The translations under genes were made by a program, and so were the position numbers. Shown in pieces: positions 51,525 through 62,515 of a stretch of DNA of 64,000 nucleotides. Under the pieces are notes generated by a model, which did not search any database, was not told the DNA's origin, and was given only the letters and a program-made list of their open reading frames with translations. Every line of letters starts with the position of its first letter. Position 1 is the stretch's first letter. Location of the stretch: assembly GCA_023091665.1 (NCBI GenBank), contig JALJCQ010000017.1:3213501-3277500 (forward strand), written 5' to 3'. The stretch is from Pythium myriotylum. Lineage: Eukaryota > Oomycota > Peronosporomycetes > Pythiales > Pythiaceae.

Positions 51525-51657
51525 ATGCTCTCGGGGACACAAGAGGACTAAGCTGAAGAAGTATAAAGTCTGATGAATGGTGAGCGTGTCGTACTTAAGC
51601 ATGGCTGAATCTTCTCTGTATAGACGGATATATGAATAATAGCTCTGAATTAGCACT

Positions 51658-54348
51658 TCATGGAAGACCAGCATTGATAGGATTGGCCAGCACGATCTGC
51701 TTGGCCCCGCATGTGTCTTCTCCCTCGAGTGTCATGGACGCGATCTCAAATTTCGCGGCGTCCGTAATACCGACGTTGTTGGTCGTGCTTGTCTCAACGA
51801 CGTGGCGGTCCAGGAAAAGCGGAGGGAAGCTAGCGTCGTCCAACATCACCCGAGCAACCACTCGAGGGTCAGACACTTGTGTGACACCCGCAGTCGTTGA
51901 CAACTCGCCATTGGGCAGCTTGCTTGCGCCGTTCTCCTTCTCTGACTCGTCTCCGAGTAGTTGACCTGAGTAAGTAATAGTAGCAAGTACACCAGCCAAA
52001 AGCAGGAAACATCCCACCAGGGAGAGCCAGACATTAGTTGCGGGAATAGACGCCACGAGCGCGGAGACTTGGACGTTTGCGTTGAACTGCAGCGTCTTTG
52101 CATCACTTGACTTGGCTGTCGCGTTGATCACTTGCTTGACAACGCCATTCTGAAATAGCCAGAACAAGGCTGAGGTGTAGGCTGGCTGGAGACCGTTCTC
52201 CATGTAGATGTGGTTGGTCAGCAAGTTGTTCTGGCGGTTCTCTACAACCGCGGAGCACGGATCGGTCGACTTGTCGGGTTTGAACTTGGAGCCAAGGTTA
52301 TGCGGTAGCAGCACGTCCCCAGCGGCAAGGTTAAACTTGCTGACAAAGTTCCTCGTTCGCACAGCGGGTCGTGAAGGTTCGTGGAGGATGACAAGCGGCG
52401 TGTACTTGTTTAGACCAGCGACAGACTCAACCTGACCAAGCTTGCCGACAGGTAGGGCATCTGCGCTAGCAACGAGCACCTCTCTCGGCCTTCCACTCGA
52501 TGTAAGGGGGAACTGGAGGCCTTGACACTTGTTCGCCGTCTTCACATTGCAAACCGCATTGAATGCCTTAGCCAAGTCTTCCGTCTTCCAACTAAGTTGA
52601 CCAACCGTAAAGGAGTAAATCTTGCGGGCATTCACAAGCACTGGATACGTCAGTGCGTCCACGGTATCCGGTGTGACGATCGTTGCGTTACGCGTGCGAC
52701 TGGTAGCCTGCTCTACAACTGCGTCAGCGACAATTCACTTGGCGATGCTGATAGTGAGCATTGACGTCGTCGACGTACGGTTGCAATCAGGGTACCTCCC
52801 GGTACGTCCATCTCGACCGTCGACGACAAACCGAAACGAACTCTCTTCTGTACCATTGGTGTTGATACAGACCGCGGCAGCCTGAATCTGGCTTGGAAAA
52901 TCGTATACAGCTTCATTCACGGTGCCGTATTTCGTCTTCTGCACATTGCAGATAGACGCTCGACCACACGCTGACTCGCCGATTTGCGGACTGTACCAGT
53001 TGAAGTAGCGAGTGACTCCATCGGCGTCAATGGCTGTAGTGTATCCTTTGTCGTTAACGGCAGCGTCGAACGTCACGGCATCAAACGCAATTGTGGGCGT
53101 GAAGTCAACGTGGGAGAACGCCATCGTCAAACCGGACTCAGTATCGTTGTTTTGCGTCGTGACGGTCGTACCAAGGTCCACCTTCTTCTCCGCAAACGCA
53201 CGAACGAGAATTTGAGGGGCTTCACGAAGGAACCACTCGCGCTTCGATGCTTCACTGGAGGAGGAATCTGGGGGGAGGAGTCCGTAGATCTGAGCTTGAG
53301 AGACAACATATCCTTTGTCGTCTAAGATCGCAGACTGAGATGGAGTGAGGTTGTCGGCGGCGGTCGAGTCGTTCAACCCGGCACCACCAAACCAGAGCAT
53401 GAAATTGTCGGCTTGGCGAACGCCCGCGAGGAACAGAGTAGCAGCACGTGAAGCGTCCATCGGCAGTTGTTTCGGGTCCGCAGTGGTCGTAGAGTTGAGG
53501 GGAATCGTCAGAGTACGAGCCGGAGGTGCAGCGGCCTGCATTTTGCCGAGCCACGCGCGAATGGGGAAACCGTACTCGACTCCATCGTCTTGAACTTCTT
53601 CGTCCACGGGCTGAATGGTGCAGGTTGGGTCAGGTTTGAGCCAAACACGTGGAGCGACGGCTGTGCGCAGGATCGTATTGGTGATAAGGTTACCTGGTGT
53701 AGCTTCTGGGACAACGAATGTAGAGTTCGTGGTCGCGGCTGAAGAGACTGATGCATTAGTGTCGACGGCTTCGGTGTAAGTGAGATCGGAGGCGTCAATG
53801 ACTGGAATTATCCGATCCGTCCGCAGCTGCACATTGAGCGAGTTGAAGCCATTGAGCAACAGGTAGAGCAGTGCCCACGCAGCAATCGCAGCGAATTTGT
53901 CCATTCTCCACGCGAGCTCTGGCTTGAGGAAGACCCTGGCAGCGAATCGCAGTAGCACAAGCTGCAACGCCATGGTTACAAACACCTCGATGGGCTTGGT
54001 GAGCGCCGCAGCCGCATTACCCGTATACGAGTTGTACTTGTCGAGAAGTTTGGTCTGGCTCTTCGTAGTCTCTTCAGTCTTGATCGACGGTAGCTCCACC
54101 GTGGACAACGTGACGCCTCTGCGGAAGGCGAGCAAACTCGCGACGACGATAGCGACTGAAACGGCTGACACGATAGCAAGCCGGACACGCTTGATCGCCA
54201 GGCTCACAGCAACGGTGGAAGATCCAGTGACGGAGTACGATGTCTGTGGGGACGCGATCGGCATTGAGCCTGGCGAGACAGCTCCAGGAGACATGATTGC
54301 TGTGCCCGAGGCTGCACGTGTAACGGCCTTTGTTGGATCTGTGGCCAT
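51658..54348 (-). pseudogene. Membrane protein gene with one in-frame TGA
   Basis: One continuous frame of about 896 codons runs from ATG 54348 to the stop at 51658, broken only by TGA at 52735-52737. Both sides are clearly one protein. Residues about 50-75 and 110-165 are hydrophobic spans (SAVSVAIVVASLLAF; VFVTMALQLVLLRFAARVFL). A large extracytosolic domain follows, with several NxS/T sites and Cys residues. A further span (SLVGCFLLLAGVLATITYSG) precedes a short C-terminal tail. No family is recognised. An ATG at 54438 is an alternative start. The TGA may be a recent nonsense mutation, a sequencing error, or a readthrough stop. Confidence 0.7.
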
Positions 54349-55469
54349 CTCGCTGGGATCCGATGAAATGTGGAATGAGATGCCCCAACAACGAGAAAAT
54401 GGAGGAAGGTACACACAGGTAGATGTACCTTCATCCATTCTCAAATAAACGTCATGCAAATCCGGGCGGATTTTTCCGTCGTACTGGACTGCTTCACGGG
54501 ATCTCACCCACACCGGCTGAGATCCCGCGGACTACTGCACTGTACACTCTAGTCTCGTCTGGGTGACCCAGACCAGACTGGAGTGACGTGTCTGCCTCGA
54601 CTACTACTCTACTGTGCGTGGCGCGTTTCACTTCAGAATCAAAGCTGCCCATCGTACGTCAAATCTCTGTCACGGATTGCAAAGGAAATTTAGAAGGCCG
54701 CCTCATCCTGAATATTTCAAATAGCGAATAAAAGATACATTGGTCCAGTTTGACCACGTCACCCCGCAGGAAACAGATTGGGCTTGGACTTATTGACGAC
54801 ACTCGTCGCTAGGTTAGGCGCCAACTTGCCAAGCCACGTGTGTGTCTTGACTTTGATTTTGAAGGTGAGATCTATTGGATCGCACTGTTATGAATCCGAT
54901 GCCACGGGTGTGCCGTTAACCCGGGCTCAATAGTGCCTCCGGAGCGACTTCGGCGACTCCAAAACTCGTACTGAAGGACTGCATGACGTGTGGGCCATCA
55001 AACAGCGCGGCCAGGTGGAGGGTGGTGGTAGTAGTGGGCCCAGGAAAAGTTTTGCACGTCGTCAGAACTGGCGTTGGGAACGTCGTTCTCGAAGATATCC
55101 TCCCAACAACAAAAACAGAATAGATGAAGGAGCTTCACTAGGTCTCACCCAGCCTACTCACTTCATATTCTCATAAGCATCGATATCTCATAGGCAGCGC
55201 GCCTCTAATATGGGCAAGAAATCGGTAAGTGAGCGATGCTTATGAGATATAGAAGTGAGTAGATTGGAGTGACATGTCTGAACGAAGTTCTGCCTTCCCT
55301 TTCTCACGTGCAATGGTGGAATTCTGGATATCCGGTTTTTTCCACGTCACGTTGGAGAGATATCTCTGAGGGAAATATACGGTTTCAGAAGTCAGCAAAT
55401 CACATAATTCACATCGAGACCTCGTCCTCACTGCACAGTTATTATTCGCTGGGAGGCATCTCTTCATGT
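54349..55469. other. Intergenic with hairpins, about 1.1 kb
   Basis: Contains an imperfect hairpin 54551-54564 / 54566-54579 (14-bp arms, one mismatch) and an inverted repeat 55155-55182 / 55234-55262 built around ctcataagcatcg. No gene is supported. Confidence 0.45.
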
Positions 55470-55740
55470 TTACGGCTGCCCTGCATTGACCCCAGGACTT
55501 ATAACGACTTGCTTGGCGTCATTTCGGCTCTCTAGAGTGATGGGCGAGATCTGGAAACTGGTCATCTCCGTAATGTCGACACCACCGTTGGAATCAAGAA
55601 TTATGCGGTCCAGAAATAGCGGTGGAAATCGAGTCTTGTCAAGCATCACTTGAGCAATCGCGCGCGGATCGAACTCATGCGCGATGTGGCGTCCAGGCTT
55701 GACGCCGTCGGGGGTGGTGCTCGATGCGCTATCGAGAAGT
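55470..55740 (-). pseudogene. 3' fragment of a membrane-protein paralogue
   Basis: The last 85 or so codons resemble the C-terminus of the protein at 51658-54348: IAQVMLDKTRFPPLFLDRI against VARVMLDDASFPPLFLDRH, then DITEMTSFQISPITLE and a final NAGQP-stop against NAGLP-stop. The frame is lost upstream of about 55740, and a retroelement tail starts by about 55900. A remnant of a tandem duplicate. Confidence 0.75.
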
Positions 55741-55899
55741 GGCGTGCTGCGCTTGCCGTGACGATAACCGCAAGACCCTCAAGAACAATTCGAGAATTCC
55801 ATTTGATGATGATGTTGGAGTCTACTGTGGTACATCTGCGTGCAAGACGATAGCAGTTCCATTTGAATGCCAACAATTCACGGGCGGTGAGACTAGGCA

Positions 55900-56560
55900 T
55901 AAGATGATGATGCAAATGAAGTCTATTGAATTCAACGAGGTGAATCCTAATAGCTTGGTGAGGCTCGGTGTGGGTCCTGCTAGCACTCAGCGCAGTCGGT
56001 CTGGGTGGACTACCACGGACGGAGGTCTGTAGGGAGCATGTGGCGAAGGTCAGAATGGCCGTCGAGGGAGGTAGGGTGATTGACGTGCGTGCTGGTATCG
56101 CGTAGGCGGTCAGCGCGTTCGCCATTGTGAGCTCCGATCGTGGGAGTTGGTGTCAGCCGCATATGCGGAGGCGGTCGGCTTGGGTGAGTGCTTGGTCGTA
56201 GAGACATCGCAGATGAGGGCGACGCGGCGGGTGCCGCGTGCGTAGGAGTCGAAGGATAACGCCGTTGGAGCCGCCTACTTCGACGTAGTCGAGGCGATTG
56301 AGCGGCCTGAAGACCAGCAAGGAGACTCCGGAGGGCAGCTTGGTTGGGCGTCATGGAGCTCGAGTCAAGACAGACCGCTGAACACCAGACAGTGGATGCT
56401 TCCCCTGACTCTGGGGTGAAGCGCACATGCACAGCTCCGGTCCTCCGGGGCCGGGGTTGCGATGAGTATCTCCAGCAAAAAGAAGCAGATGCGTCGTTGC
56501 CGTAAATGGCAGTTGGTGTGCCACCGAGCCCGGTGGCACAGGGTACTCGGACTTGATACG
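55900..56560 (-). pseudogene. Second retroelement RNase H remnant
   Basis: Read on the minus strand from about 56540. FAGDTHRNPGPGGPEL resembles the first RNase H strand. A frame-shifted NQAALRSLLAGLQAA corresponds to the helix seen in the other remnant, followed by LNRLDYVEVGG. Near 55960-55900 the sequence gctattaggattcac, a caatagacttcat and CATCATCATC give the same 3' tail as at 10315 and 44029. Multiple frameshifts; not functional. Confidence 0.65.
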
Positions 56561-56958
56561 AAGTCGAAACTCGTCTATGGCAACGAGATAGCACTTCGGG
56601 ATGGAGTGATCAGCGGCGGCCTAGGCATAAGATACTGCTGTGGTTGATGAGGGAGTGGGGCGCAGTACGCTCGAGGTTCCACTCCAAGAGAAAGCTTGGA
56701 GTGAGCCATTCGCTGGTGGTTGATCTGTCTCACGCCTGACACACAATGGTGCTCTCGTCGTGGACTTTCGCACAGTCACTTCACACTGCTGTTACATCAT
56801 ATACCGAGCTGACGATGCTATATTCAAAGATCCCTACATTTCTTGCTCGACTCATACTTCTTCCCTCTCAGCCGAATGGCGCACACGCATATCAACGGGT
56901 CCAATTTCTCCTCGGTAGTAGCAGGATCTATACCGCACGAAGCCAGAACTCGCAAATC
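56561..56958. other. Intergenic, about 400 bp
   Basis: Between the RNase H remnant and the 3' end of the five-module cysteine-rich gene. No gene or repeat seen. Confidence 0.4.
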
Positions 56959-58611
56959 TCACGCGGTTCGACATGGAAGAAACTGCTGCGACTGGATTGA
57001 GTTGAAGGTCTTGCAGAAGCGGCAGGTCGTTCCAAAACAACCCAGACCCCCGCTCTGGCACGTCAAATCAGTGTAGGCACTGATGCCAACGTTGTTGTCC
57101 CCCGAGGAGACAGTCGCTGCGCAGGCATCTCGATTTGTTGGTGCCGGCACTACCGTCGTCGGAACCGGAGCCGGAGTCGTCGGTGGAGGAGGTGGCTTCG
57201 TCGTCGTCGGAACCGGGGCTGGAGTTGTCGGCACAGGGGTTGACGTCGTACATGGATTCAAGTACGATGACTGGGGTGTGTTAACGGTTTTGCAGAATCG
57301 GCAGATCGAACTGAAGCACCCAAGGCCTCCGGTGCGGCATGTCGAATCGGTCTTTCCACTGATCCCAACTGCTTGGTCTCCCGAGGACACCAATGCAACA
57401 CACGGATCTGCTACTGCAGGTGGGACAGTCGGAGGTAGGGTTGTTGGGGCTGGTGCGAGTGTCGTAGGGGCTAGTGGAGGGCGTGTTGTTGTTGGCACTG
57501 GCGCTACTGTTGTCGGAATCGGAGCCAGAGTTGTTGGTGTTGGGGCGATCGTGGACGCCACGCACGGGAACAAATACGACGCCTGCGGAGTCTCAGCTGT
57601 CTTGCAGAACCGACACGTTGAGCTGAAGCAGCCGAGACCACCACTGCGACACGTTGAGTCCGTCATTCCGCTAATACCCGCAGCTTGGTCACCAGAAGAC
57701 ACAAACGCAACACAGACATCAGCAGGGGCCGGCGGAGCAGCGGTAGTGGGCGCAGGAGGGGGTCGCGTCGTCGTTGGAGCTGGAGTTGGTGACGCCGTTG
57801 TCGAAATTGGCGGACTTGTTGTGGAGATTGGAGCTGATGTTGGTGCTGTCGTCGGAGAAGGTGCAATCGTTGTTGGTGATGGTGGAGGCTTCGTCGTTGT
57901 TGGAACAGGGGCGACAGTAGTTGGGGTCGGGGCCTGAGTCGTCGCGACGGGCGCGGAAGTGGTGGTTGGAACGGGCGCGATTGTCGTGGCGGTCGGTGGA
58001 AAAGTCGGTGGAGCATTCGTCAAGGAGGAGACAAGAATCGTGCTAAGGGTAGGCGTCGTCGACGCGCCGACGACAGTGCCTGTCGTGTCGACAGGCACGG
58101 CTGTGATTGGCGTGAAGATGATGTCGTCGCCGTTATTTGTGCTGACCGAGGAGCAATTGATAAAGTTGGCCGACTGAGGTGTCGTCCAGACCTTGCAAAA
58201 GCGACACAAGTCGCTCATACAACCGATGCCACCAATCACACACGAGACGTCGGTGACGATCTGGATACCGACAGACGCGTCGCCCAGCGAAACCGAGCTG
58301 GTGCACTTGAGATTGAATGCTGGGCCCGTATCTACGACGTCCAGCGGATCAAATACTCCCCCAATAAAACCCGGAATCGCTGCACACATGAGCAGGTTGC
58401 TGTAGAGCTCGTCATTCGACAAGCGACAATAGCGACAGGTGTTTGTCACGCAGCCCACACCGCTCTTGGAGCAGGTGGCGTCCGCGACGACCGACAAGTA
58501 GCGAAAGACATCCCTCGCCGTGGGTTTAACGTTGCAAACTGTCCAATCTTCTTGAGCGCGGACGTCAGACGTGGCGAGCGCTATAAGCGACAGAGCGAAG
58601 AAGGATTTCAT
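56959..58611 (-). CDS. Secreted five-module cysteine-rich protein 1
   Basis: A 550-aa protein from ATG 58611 with signal peptide MKSFFALSLIALATSDVRA. It has five modules of about 52 residues at about residues 25-75, 101-151, 300-350, 403-453 and 501-550. Modules share exact spacing C-x20-C-x6-C-x4-C-x2-C-x13-C, and the later ones a core SSGD...GIS...D.TC..GGLGCF...CRFCK. Linkers are long Thr/Pro/Ala/Val repeats (TTTRPPPAPTTAAP style), probably O-glycosylated, stiff and wall-embedded. No membrane anchor. I do not recognise the module as any named domain. It ends right after the last Cys (CRTA). The protein at 59039 uses the same module, so they form a gene pair. Six Cys per module suggest three disulphides. 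Confidence 0.85.
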   Translation of the reverse strand: MKSFFALSLIALATSDVRAQEDWTVCNVKPTARDVFRYLSVVADATCSKSGVGCVTNTCRYCRLSNDELYSNLLMCAAIPGFIGGVFDPLDVVDTGPAFNLKCTSSVSLGDASVGIQIVTDVSCVIGGIGCMSDLCRFCKVWTTPQSANFINCSSVSTNNGDDIIFTPITAVPVDTTGTVVGASTTPTLSTILVSSLTNAPPTFPPTATTIAPVPTTTSAPVATTQAPTPTTVAPVPTTTKPPPSPTTIAPSPTTAPTSAPISTTSPPISTTASPTPAPTTTRPPPAPTTAAPPAPADVCVAFVSSGDQAAGISGMTDSTCRSGGLGCFSSTCRFCKTAETPQASYLFPCVASTIAPTPTTLAPIPTTVAPVPTTTRPPLAPTTLAPAPTTLPPTVPPAVADPCVALVSSGDQAVGISGKTDSTCRTGGLGCFSSICRFCKTVNTPQSSYLNPCTTSTPVPTTPAPVPTTTKPPPPPTTPAPVPTTVVPAPTNRDACAATVSSGDNNVGISAYTDLTCQSGGLGCFGTTCRFCKTFNSIQSQQFLPCRTA

Positions 58612-59038
58612 GGCTTGTGTGGTCCTGGGCGACTTTGCGAGTGGGCCTGCGAGAGGGTCCGGACCGCCCCGCGACTCTAGACGTTCCAGGCACGTTCTCT
58701 AGGATCATCGCCACCGGCATAGCTCAGTGTATCCAAGCGTCACACCGAGGAGTCGCATTGTAACGGAAACCAACGACAATCAGCTCGGTGAGACATCTGA
58801 TCCGTAGGTAGACTGTCGGGGACTATGCGATCTGTAACTGCTCACTAAAGCCCAACGGCGATAGCTACTTGCAAAAGGCCCTTGCGACAATAGTGGATCC
58901 AGTTTTAATCTGACGAAGAGGCGTATGGTATGCGATTGAGATGGAGGATGGACAAGTCCGTGCTGGGGTCACTCGCAGGAGGGTGACTGTAGCCATTTCC
59001 CGCAAGTTGAAGTTTTTCTTCGTCCCAAAATATGATTT
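58612..59038. other. Intergenic, about 430 bp
   Basis: Promoter region of cysteine-rich gene 1 and the 3' end of gene 2 (same strand). No repeat or gene seen. Confidence 0.4.
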
Positions 59039-60625
59039 CTAAACGTCCTCTTGCTCGTCAATTTCTTCGGAATCCGCCGATACGGAGCTATCTGTCGCTC
59101 TTTTACTCTCTTCTGCACTTGTACCCTCTCCTGATTGCACGATGACGTTGTTTATATCTCGAGCTGAGCGCCTCCGGGTTTTGTAGAGAGCAAATCCGGC
59201 AACAGTGAGAGATCCGATCGCTCCTCCCACGGCCCAGAGGACAGAGCCACTTCTAGGTGTCGATCTCTTTGGCTCAGCCTGCATCAATACTGCTGGCGAT
59301 AACGAAGCGTAGTCACAGGATTGCAAATATGAAGACTGCGCTGTGTCATACTCCTTACAATATCGGCACATGGGACTGAAGCAACCCAGACCACCGTCTA
59401 GGCACGACGTATCGACGATTGCACTGATGCCGACTGCGATGTCCCCGGAAGATATGAGGTTGGTGCAGGCACTCCTGTCGACTGAAGTCAGGTCGGGCGA
59501 GTTTGAGTCTTCGCCGATCGCGATCTCATAAAGTTCTGGGCGAGCGATTGCTCCAACGACAATGCCGTTGTCTTGGTCATTCACTGCGAGAGGAGTAAAC
59601 CAAATATCTTGGCCGTTGTTCCTAGAAATATTGGGACAGAGGATAAAGTTGGCGGATGCGGACGAAGTCCACACTTGGCAATACCGGCACACGTCGCTAA
59701 TACAACCCACACCACCAAATGTGCACGACACATCGGTGGCAATGTCGATGCCGACCGAGGCGTCTCCCGCTGAGACTGATCTTCTGCAAGTAAGATCGAA
59801 CGCTGGAGGAGGACCATCGATTCTCGGCGGTGTACGCGTTGGGGGTGATGTGAGAGGCGTTGGGGCATTTGTCGGTCTTACTGGTGTCGGTGAAGGCGAG
59901 GGTGGAGAACTAAAGTGGCATCCAACCAGGTACGAGGATTGAGCAGTGTCGTACACTTTGCAATACCGACAGTCTGCACTGAAGCATCCGCGCCCACCAT
60001 TCGCACAAGTCGGATCCGACATAGCGCTTACTCCAGCTGCGGCGTCTCCCAACGAAACACTTGATGCGCATGCTTGCACTTGTATTTGAGGAATAGGGGC
60101 CGTCACTGGAGTTGTTGCTGGTAATGGTAGTGTTGGTACCGTTGCTATTGCCGAGCAGGGAAGCAAGTATGACGACTGCGCGGTATCGAACATCTTGCAG
60201 TATCTGCATTGATCACCAAAGCACCCCAACCCACCTCCTTGACAAGTCGAATCGGTCAAGGCATTAATACCGGCGGTGGCATCTCCGTGCGAGAGCGTCG
60301 CCGCACATATATCCGCCGCTGCCACGGGCGATGGATAGGAAGCTTGTGTTACGGACGCACTTGCCGGAGCCTGAGTTGCTGCTACTGACGCAATCGAGGC
60401 ACACGGAAGCAAGTAGGACGACTGTGCGGTGTCGTACACTTTGCAGAACCGACAGGTCGCGGAGAAGCATCCAAGGCCTCCCGACGCGCATGTCACATCA
60501 ATGCTGCCTCGAATTCCAACTGCAGCATCGCCAGAAGAGACAACAGCAGAGCATCGGTCAGCAGATGCGAATTTCGCAGTCCGTGCAAGCACCAGAATTG
60601 TCAGCGATGTCCAATGTGGAGCCAT
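59039..60625 (-). CDS. Membrane-anchored five-module cysteine-rich protein 2
   Basis: I start at ATG 60625, which gives a signal peptide (MAPHWTSLTILVLARTAKFA) and about 528 aa. The frame is open up to 60886, so an upstream start or 5' exon is possible. It has five copies of the same module (C-x20-C-x6-C-x4-C-x2-C-x13-C), with KVYDTAQSSYLLPC-type ends, and shorter linkers than protein 1. After the fifth module come a membrane span (VLWAVGGAIGSLTVAGFALY), KTRRR and an acidic cytosolic tail ending EEIDEQEDV. So it should display the modules on the cell surface with a short cytosolic tail. Modules 4 here and 2 in protein 1 are each other's closest relatives (VSC..GG.GC.SD.CR.C.VWT), which suggests an old whole-gene duplication followed by module-wise divergence. 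Confidence 0.82.
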   Translation of the reverse strand: MAPHWTSLTILVLARTAKFASADRCSAVVSSGDAAVGIRGSIDVTCASGGLGCFSATCRFCKVYDTAQSSYLLPCASIASVAATQAPASASVTQASYPSPVAAADICAATLSHGDATAGINALTDSTCQGGGLGCFGDQCRYCKMFDTAQSSYLLPCSAIATVPTLPLPATTPVTAPIPQIQVQACASSVSLGDAAAGVSAMSDPTCANGGRGCFSADCRYCKVYDTAQSSYLVGCHFSSPPSPSPTPVRPTNAPTPLTSPPTRTPPRIDGPPPAFDLTCRRSVSAGDASVGIDIATDVSCTFGGVGCISDVCRYCQVWTSSASANFILCPNISRNNGQDIWFTPLAVNDQDNGIVVGAIARPELYEIAIGEDSNSPDLTSVDRSACTNLISSGDIAVGISAIVDTSCLDGGLGCFSPMCRYCKEYDTAQSSYLQSCDYASLSPAVLMQAEPKRSTPRSGSVLWAVGGAIGSLTVAGFALYKTRRRSARDINNVIVQSGEGTSAEESKRATDSSVSADSEEIDEQEDV

Positions 60626-61643
60626 CGTCCAATGTATCCGGGGCATCCGTTGGAGATGGAAGAATGACCACCCGAATCCAGCAGCACTTCCACGGATCGG
60701 CGGTACGAGATCCCATACAAAAAATCGTGTTCGCCGAGTGTTCTTGCGTGTCTCGAGACCGAAGAGTCGTTCTCTGAGTTCAGACAAATCATGAAATTCG
60801 CCAGCGCCGCACAATCCCATACAACCAGAGGCACTCACAGTGTCTGGTGGTGCCGCGACCGAGTCTCCGTGTGAAAAGACGCTCACCCTTGTGGTTTTGT
60901 GCCGCTTCGATGGTACTCAGTGTCTCAGCAACACCTCCGACTCTAAGGAAGACGTGGAGACGGATTGCTTCAACTTCGGTATCCAGAGTCGCTCACGAGG
61001 CTGCTGCTTCTGGAGAGAGCCATGTCGCAGGCTCTTGTCGTCCTGTTGGATCACTTGCGGTGAGGAGCCGGCTTGTCTTTGGGACTCTTGGTGAGCTACA
61101 TGTCAAATGTCACGTGGGACACGTCAGGTTACAACACCGTCTGGTATCAGAGTTGCTCGTGGATAAAAATGCTTCTATCCTAGTCAAACATGACCATAAT
61201 GGGATGTATGCAATCTGAATGTATTGGCTATGTGAATTGTTACGTTCTATCCATGCGATATCATTTAGGTGTCCCCGCTCAGGGAAGCTTCGGATCTTCC
61301 AAATGGCCTGCTATGTGGCAATGATCACGACGACGTCGAGACCCGATCGTTTCCCCCAATGCAGCCCTCGCTATGGGGATTTGCATCGAGGCAAAGTAGG
61401 CGCCACCGCCGCTGGTGCTGAGGTCATTGTGTTCGTCCAGCGCCATCCGGTCACAGCGAACGCCCCTCGCGACTGGAGCATTTGAGACCGTACCTCCCCA
61501 TCGGTTCAGCTCTCTACTTTCAAGCTCCTCTATGGAGTCGATAGGCTAGATCGAGGGGGCTCTTGGGTCCCCGTTGGGTCTCTCAAGCTTCGATTCATTC
61601 GCGAATTCACTCGCTTTCAAGCACAACGTCAACTGCAAGAAGC
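60626..61643. other. Intergenic, about 1 kb, divergent
   Basis: Between the two divergent secreted-protein genes. The first 260 nt may include a 5' exon of the cysteine-rich gene. Nothing else is recognised. Confidence 0.4.
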
Positions 61644-62515
61644 ATGGCTCGCTCGCTCTTTCTCATTGCCGCAGTCGCGACGCTCAGCCTTTCGGTCGAG
61701 GCCCACACCAACATGCTCGTGCCAGCCCCCCTGTTCCCCGAAGGATTTTACAACGGGAACTCCCCCTACGGCCGCATCAACGGTGACAAGTTCCCCGCGG
61801 CGTCATCGATTCCGAGCTACGAAGGCGTCCAGAAGATCGCCAAGGTCATGGAGAGCTACAAGACGCTGCGCCAGCTGATCATGGCCAATGTCAACATTAG
61901 CACCATCGATGGCCACACTGGTAACAAAGAGTGTGGTCTCACAATCACAACCGGGCCCAAGCAGAAGATCCCGGATGCGATCGACTTTCCTTGGGGCCAC
62001 CCTGGCCCGTGCGAGGCCTGGTGCGACAATACCCGCATCTTCTACAACGGCAACTGCATGGGCAACAACGTCGGCAAGATCCCGATCGACAAGACCAAAT
62101 GCAAGGGCGTGAACATCATCCAAGCCATGTATGTCGGTGTCCACGTCGCCAACTGGGAGATCTACTGTAAGTACTCGCTCCCTCGATTGTCGCTCTGGGA
62201 GCTGCACCATCTAACGTTTTGTCTTTTCCCACGCTAGCTAACTGTGCCCCAATGGTAGGAGGCACCAAGACGGACCCGGCGACTCTCTTCGACGACAACG
62301 CGAGCGGTAGCGGCGCCTCGAGCGGAACAAGCGACGACAGCACGGCCAACGAAGCGAGCAGTGGAAGCTCGAACGCCTCGCCAAGCCTCACGCCTGGTCC
62401 GTCCAGCAGTGACGGTAGCGGCTCGCCCTCCACGACGCCTACTCCAACAACGACGGATCCCTCCACGCCGGCACCATCGTCGGGAACCAACTGCAAGCGT
62501 CGCGTCCGCCACTAA
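61644..62515 (+). CDS. AA17-type lytic polysaccharide monooxygenase 1
   Basis: Two exons, 61644-62166 and 62238-62515, giving 266 aa; the 71-nt intron has GTAAGT..CTAG ends. The signal peptide (residues 1-20) is cut to expose His21 (HTNM), the N-terminal ligand of the copper histidine brace. The second brace His is most likely His119 in DFPWGHPGPCE. The Cys-rich core (CGLTITTGPK, EAWCDNTRIFYNGNC, YSNCAPMVGGTKTDP) matches the oomycete AA17 family, which oxidatively cuts pectic homogalacturonan. A Ser/Thr/Gly/Pro-rich tail and a basic end (CKRRVRH) follow the catalytic domain. The tail is probably O-glycosylated. A paralogue with the same plan is at 63020. Confidence 0.92.

Noticed and set aside
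6413..52737. Reassigned stop codons
   Set aside because: In-frame TAG, TAA and TGA each occur once, all in damaged or doubtful genes; intact genes here end with normal stops.
57083..57937. 284-aa Gly/Val-rich frame opposite the cysteine-rich gene
   Set aside because: Antisense of Thr/Pro linkers; low complexity.
58068..58098. Hairpin gtgcctgtcg/cgacaggcac
   Set aside because: Lies in coding sequence and follows from Val/Pro/Thr codons; 10-bp arms are not remarkable.
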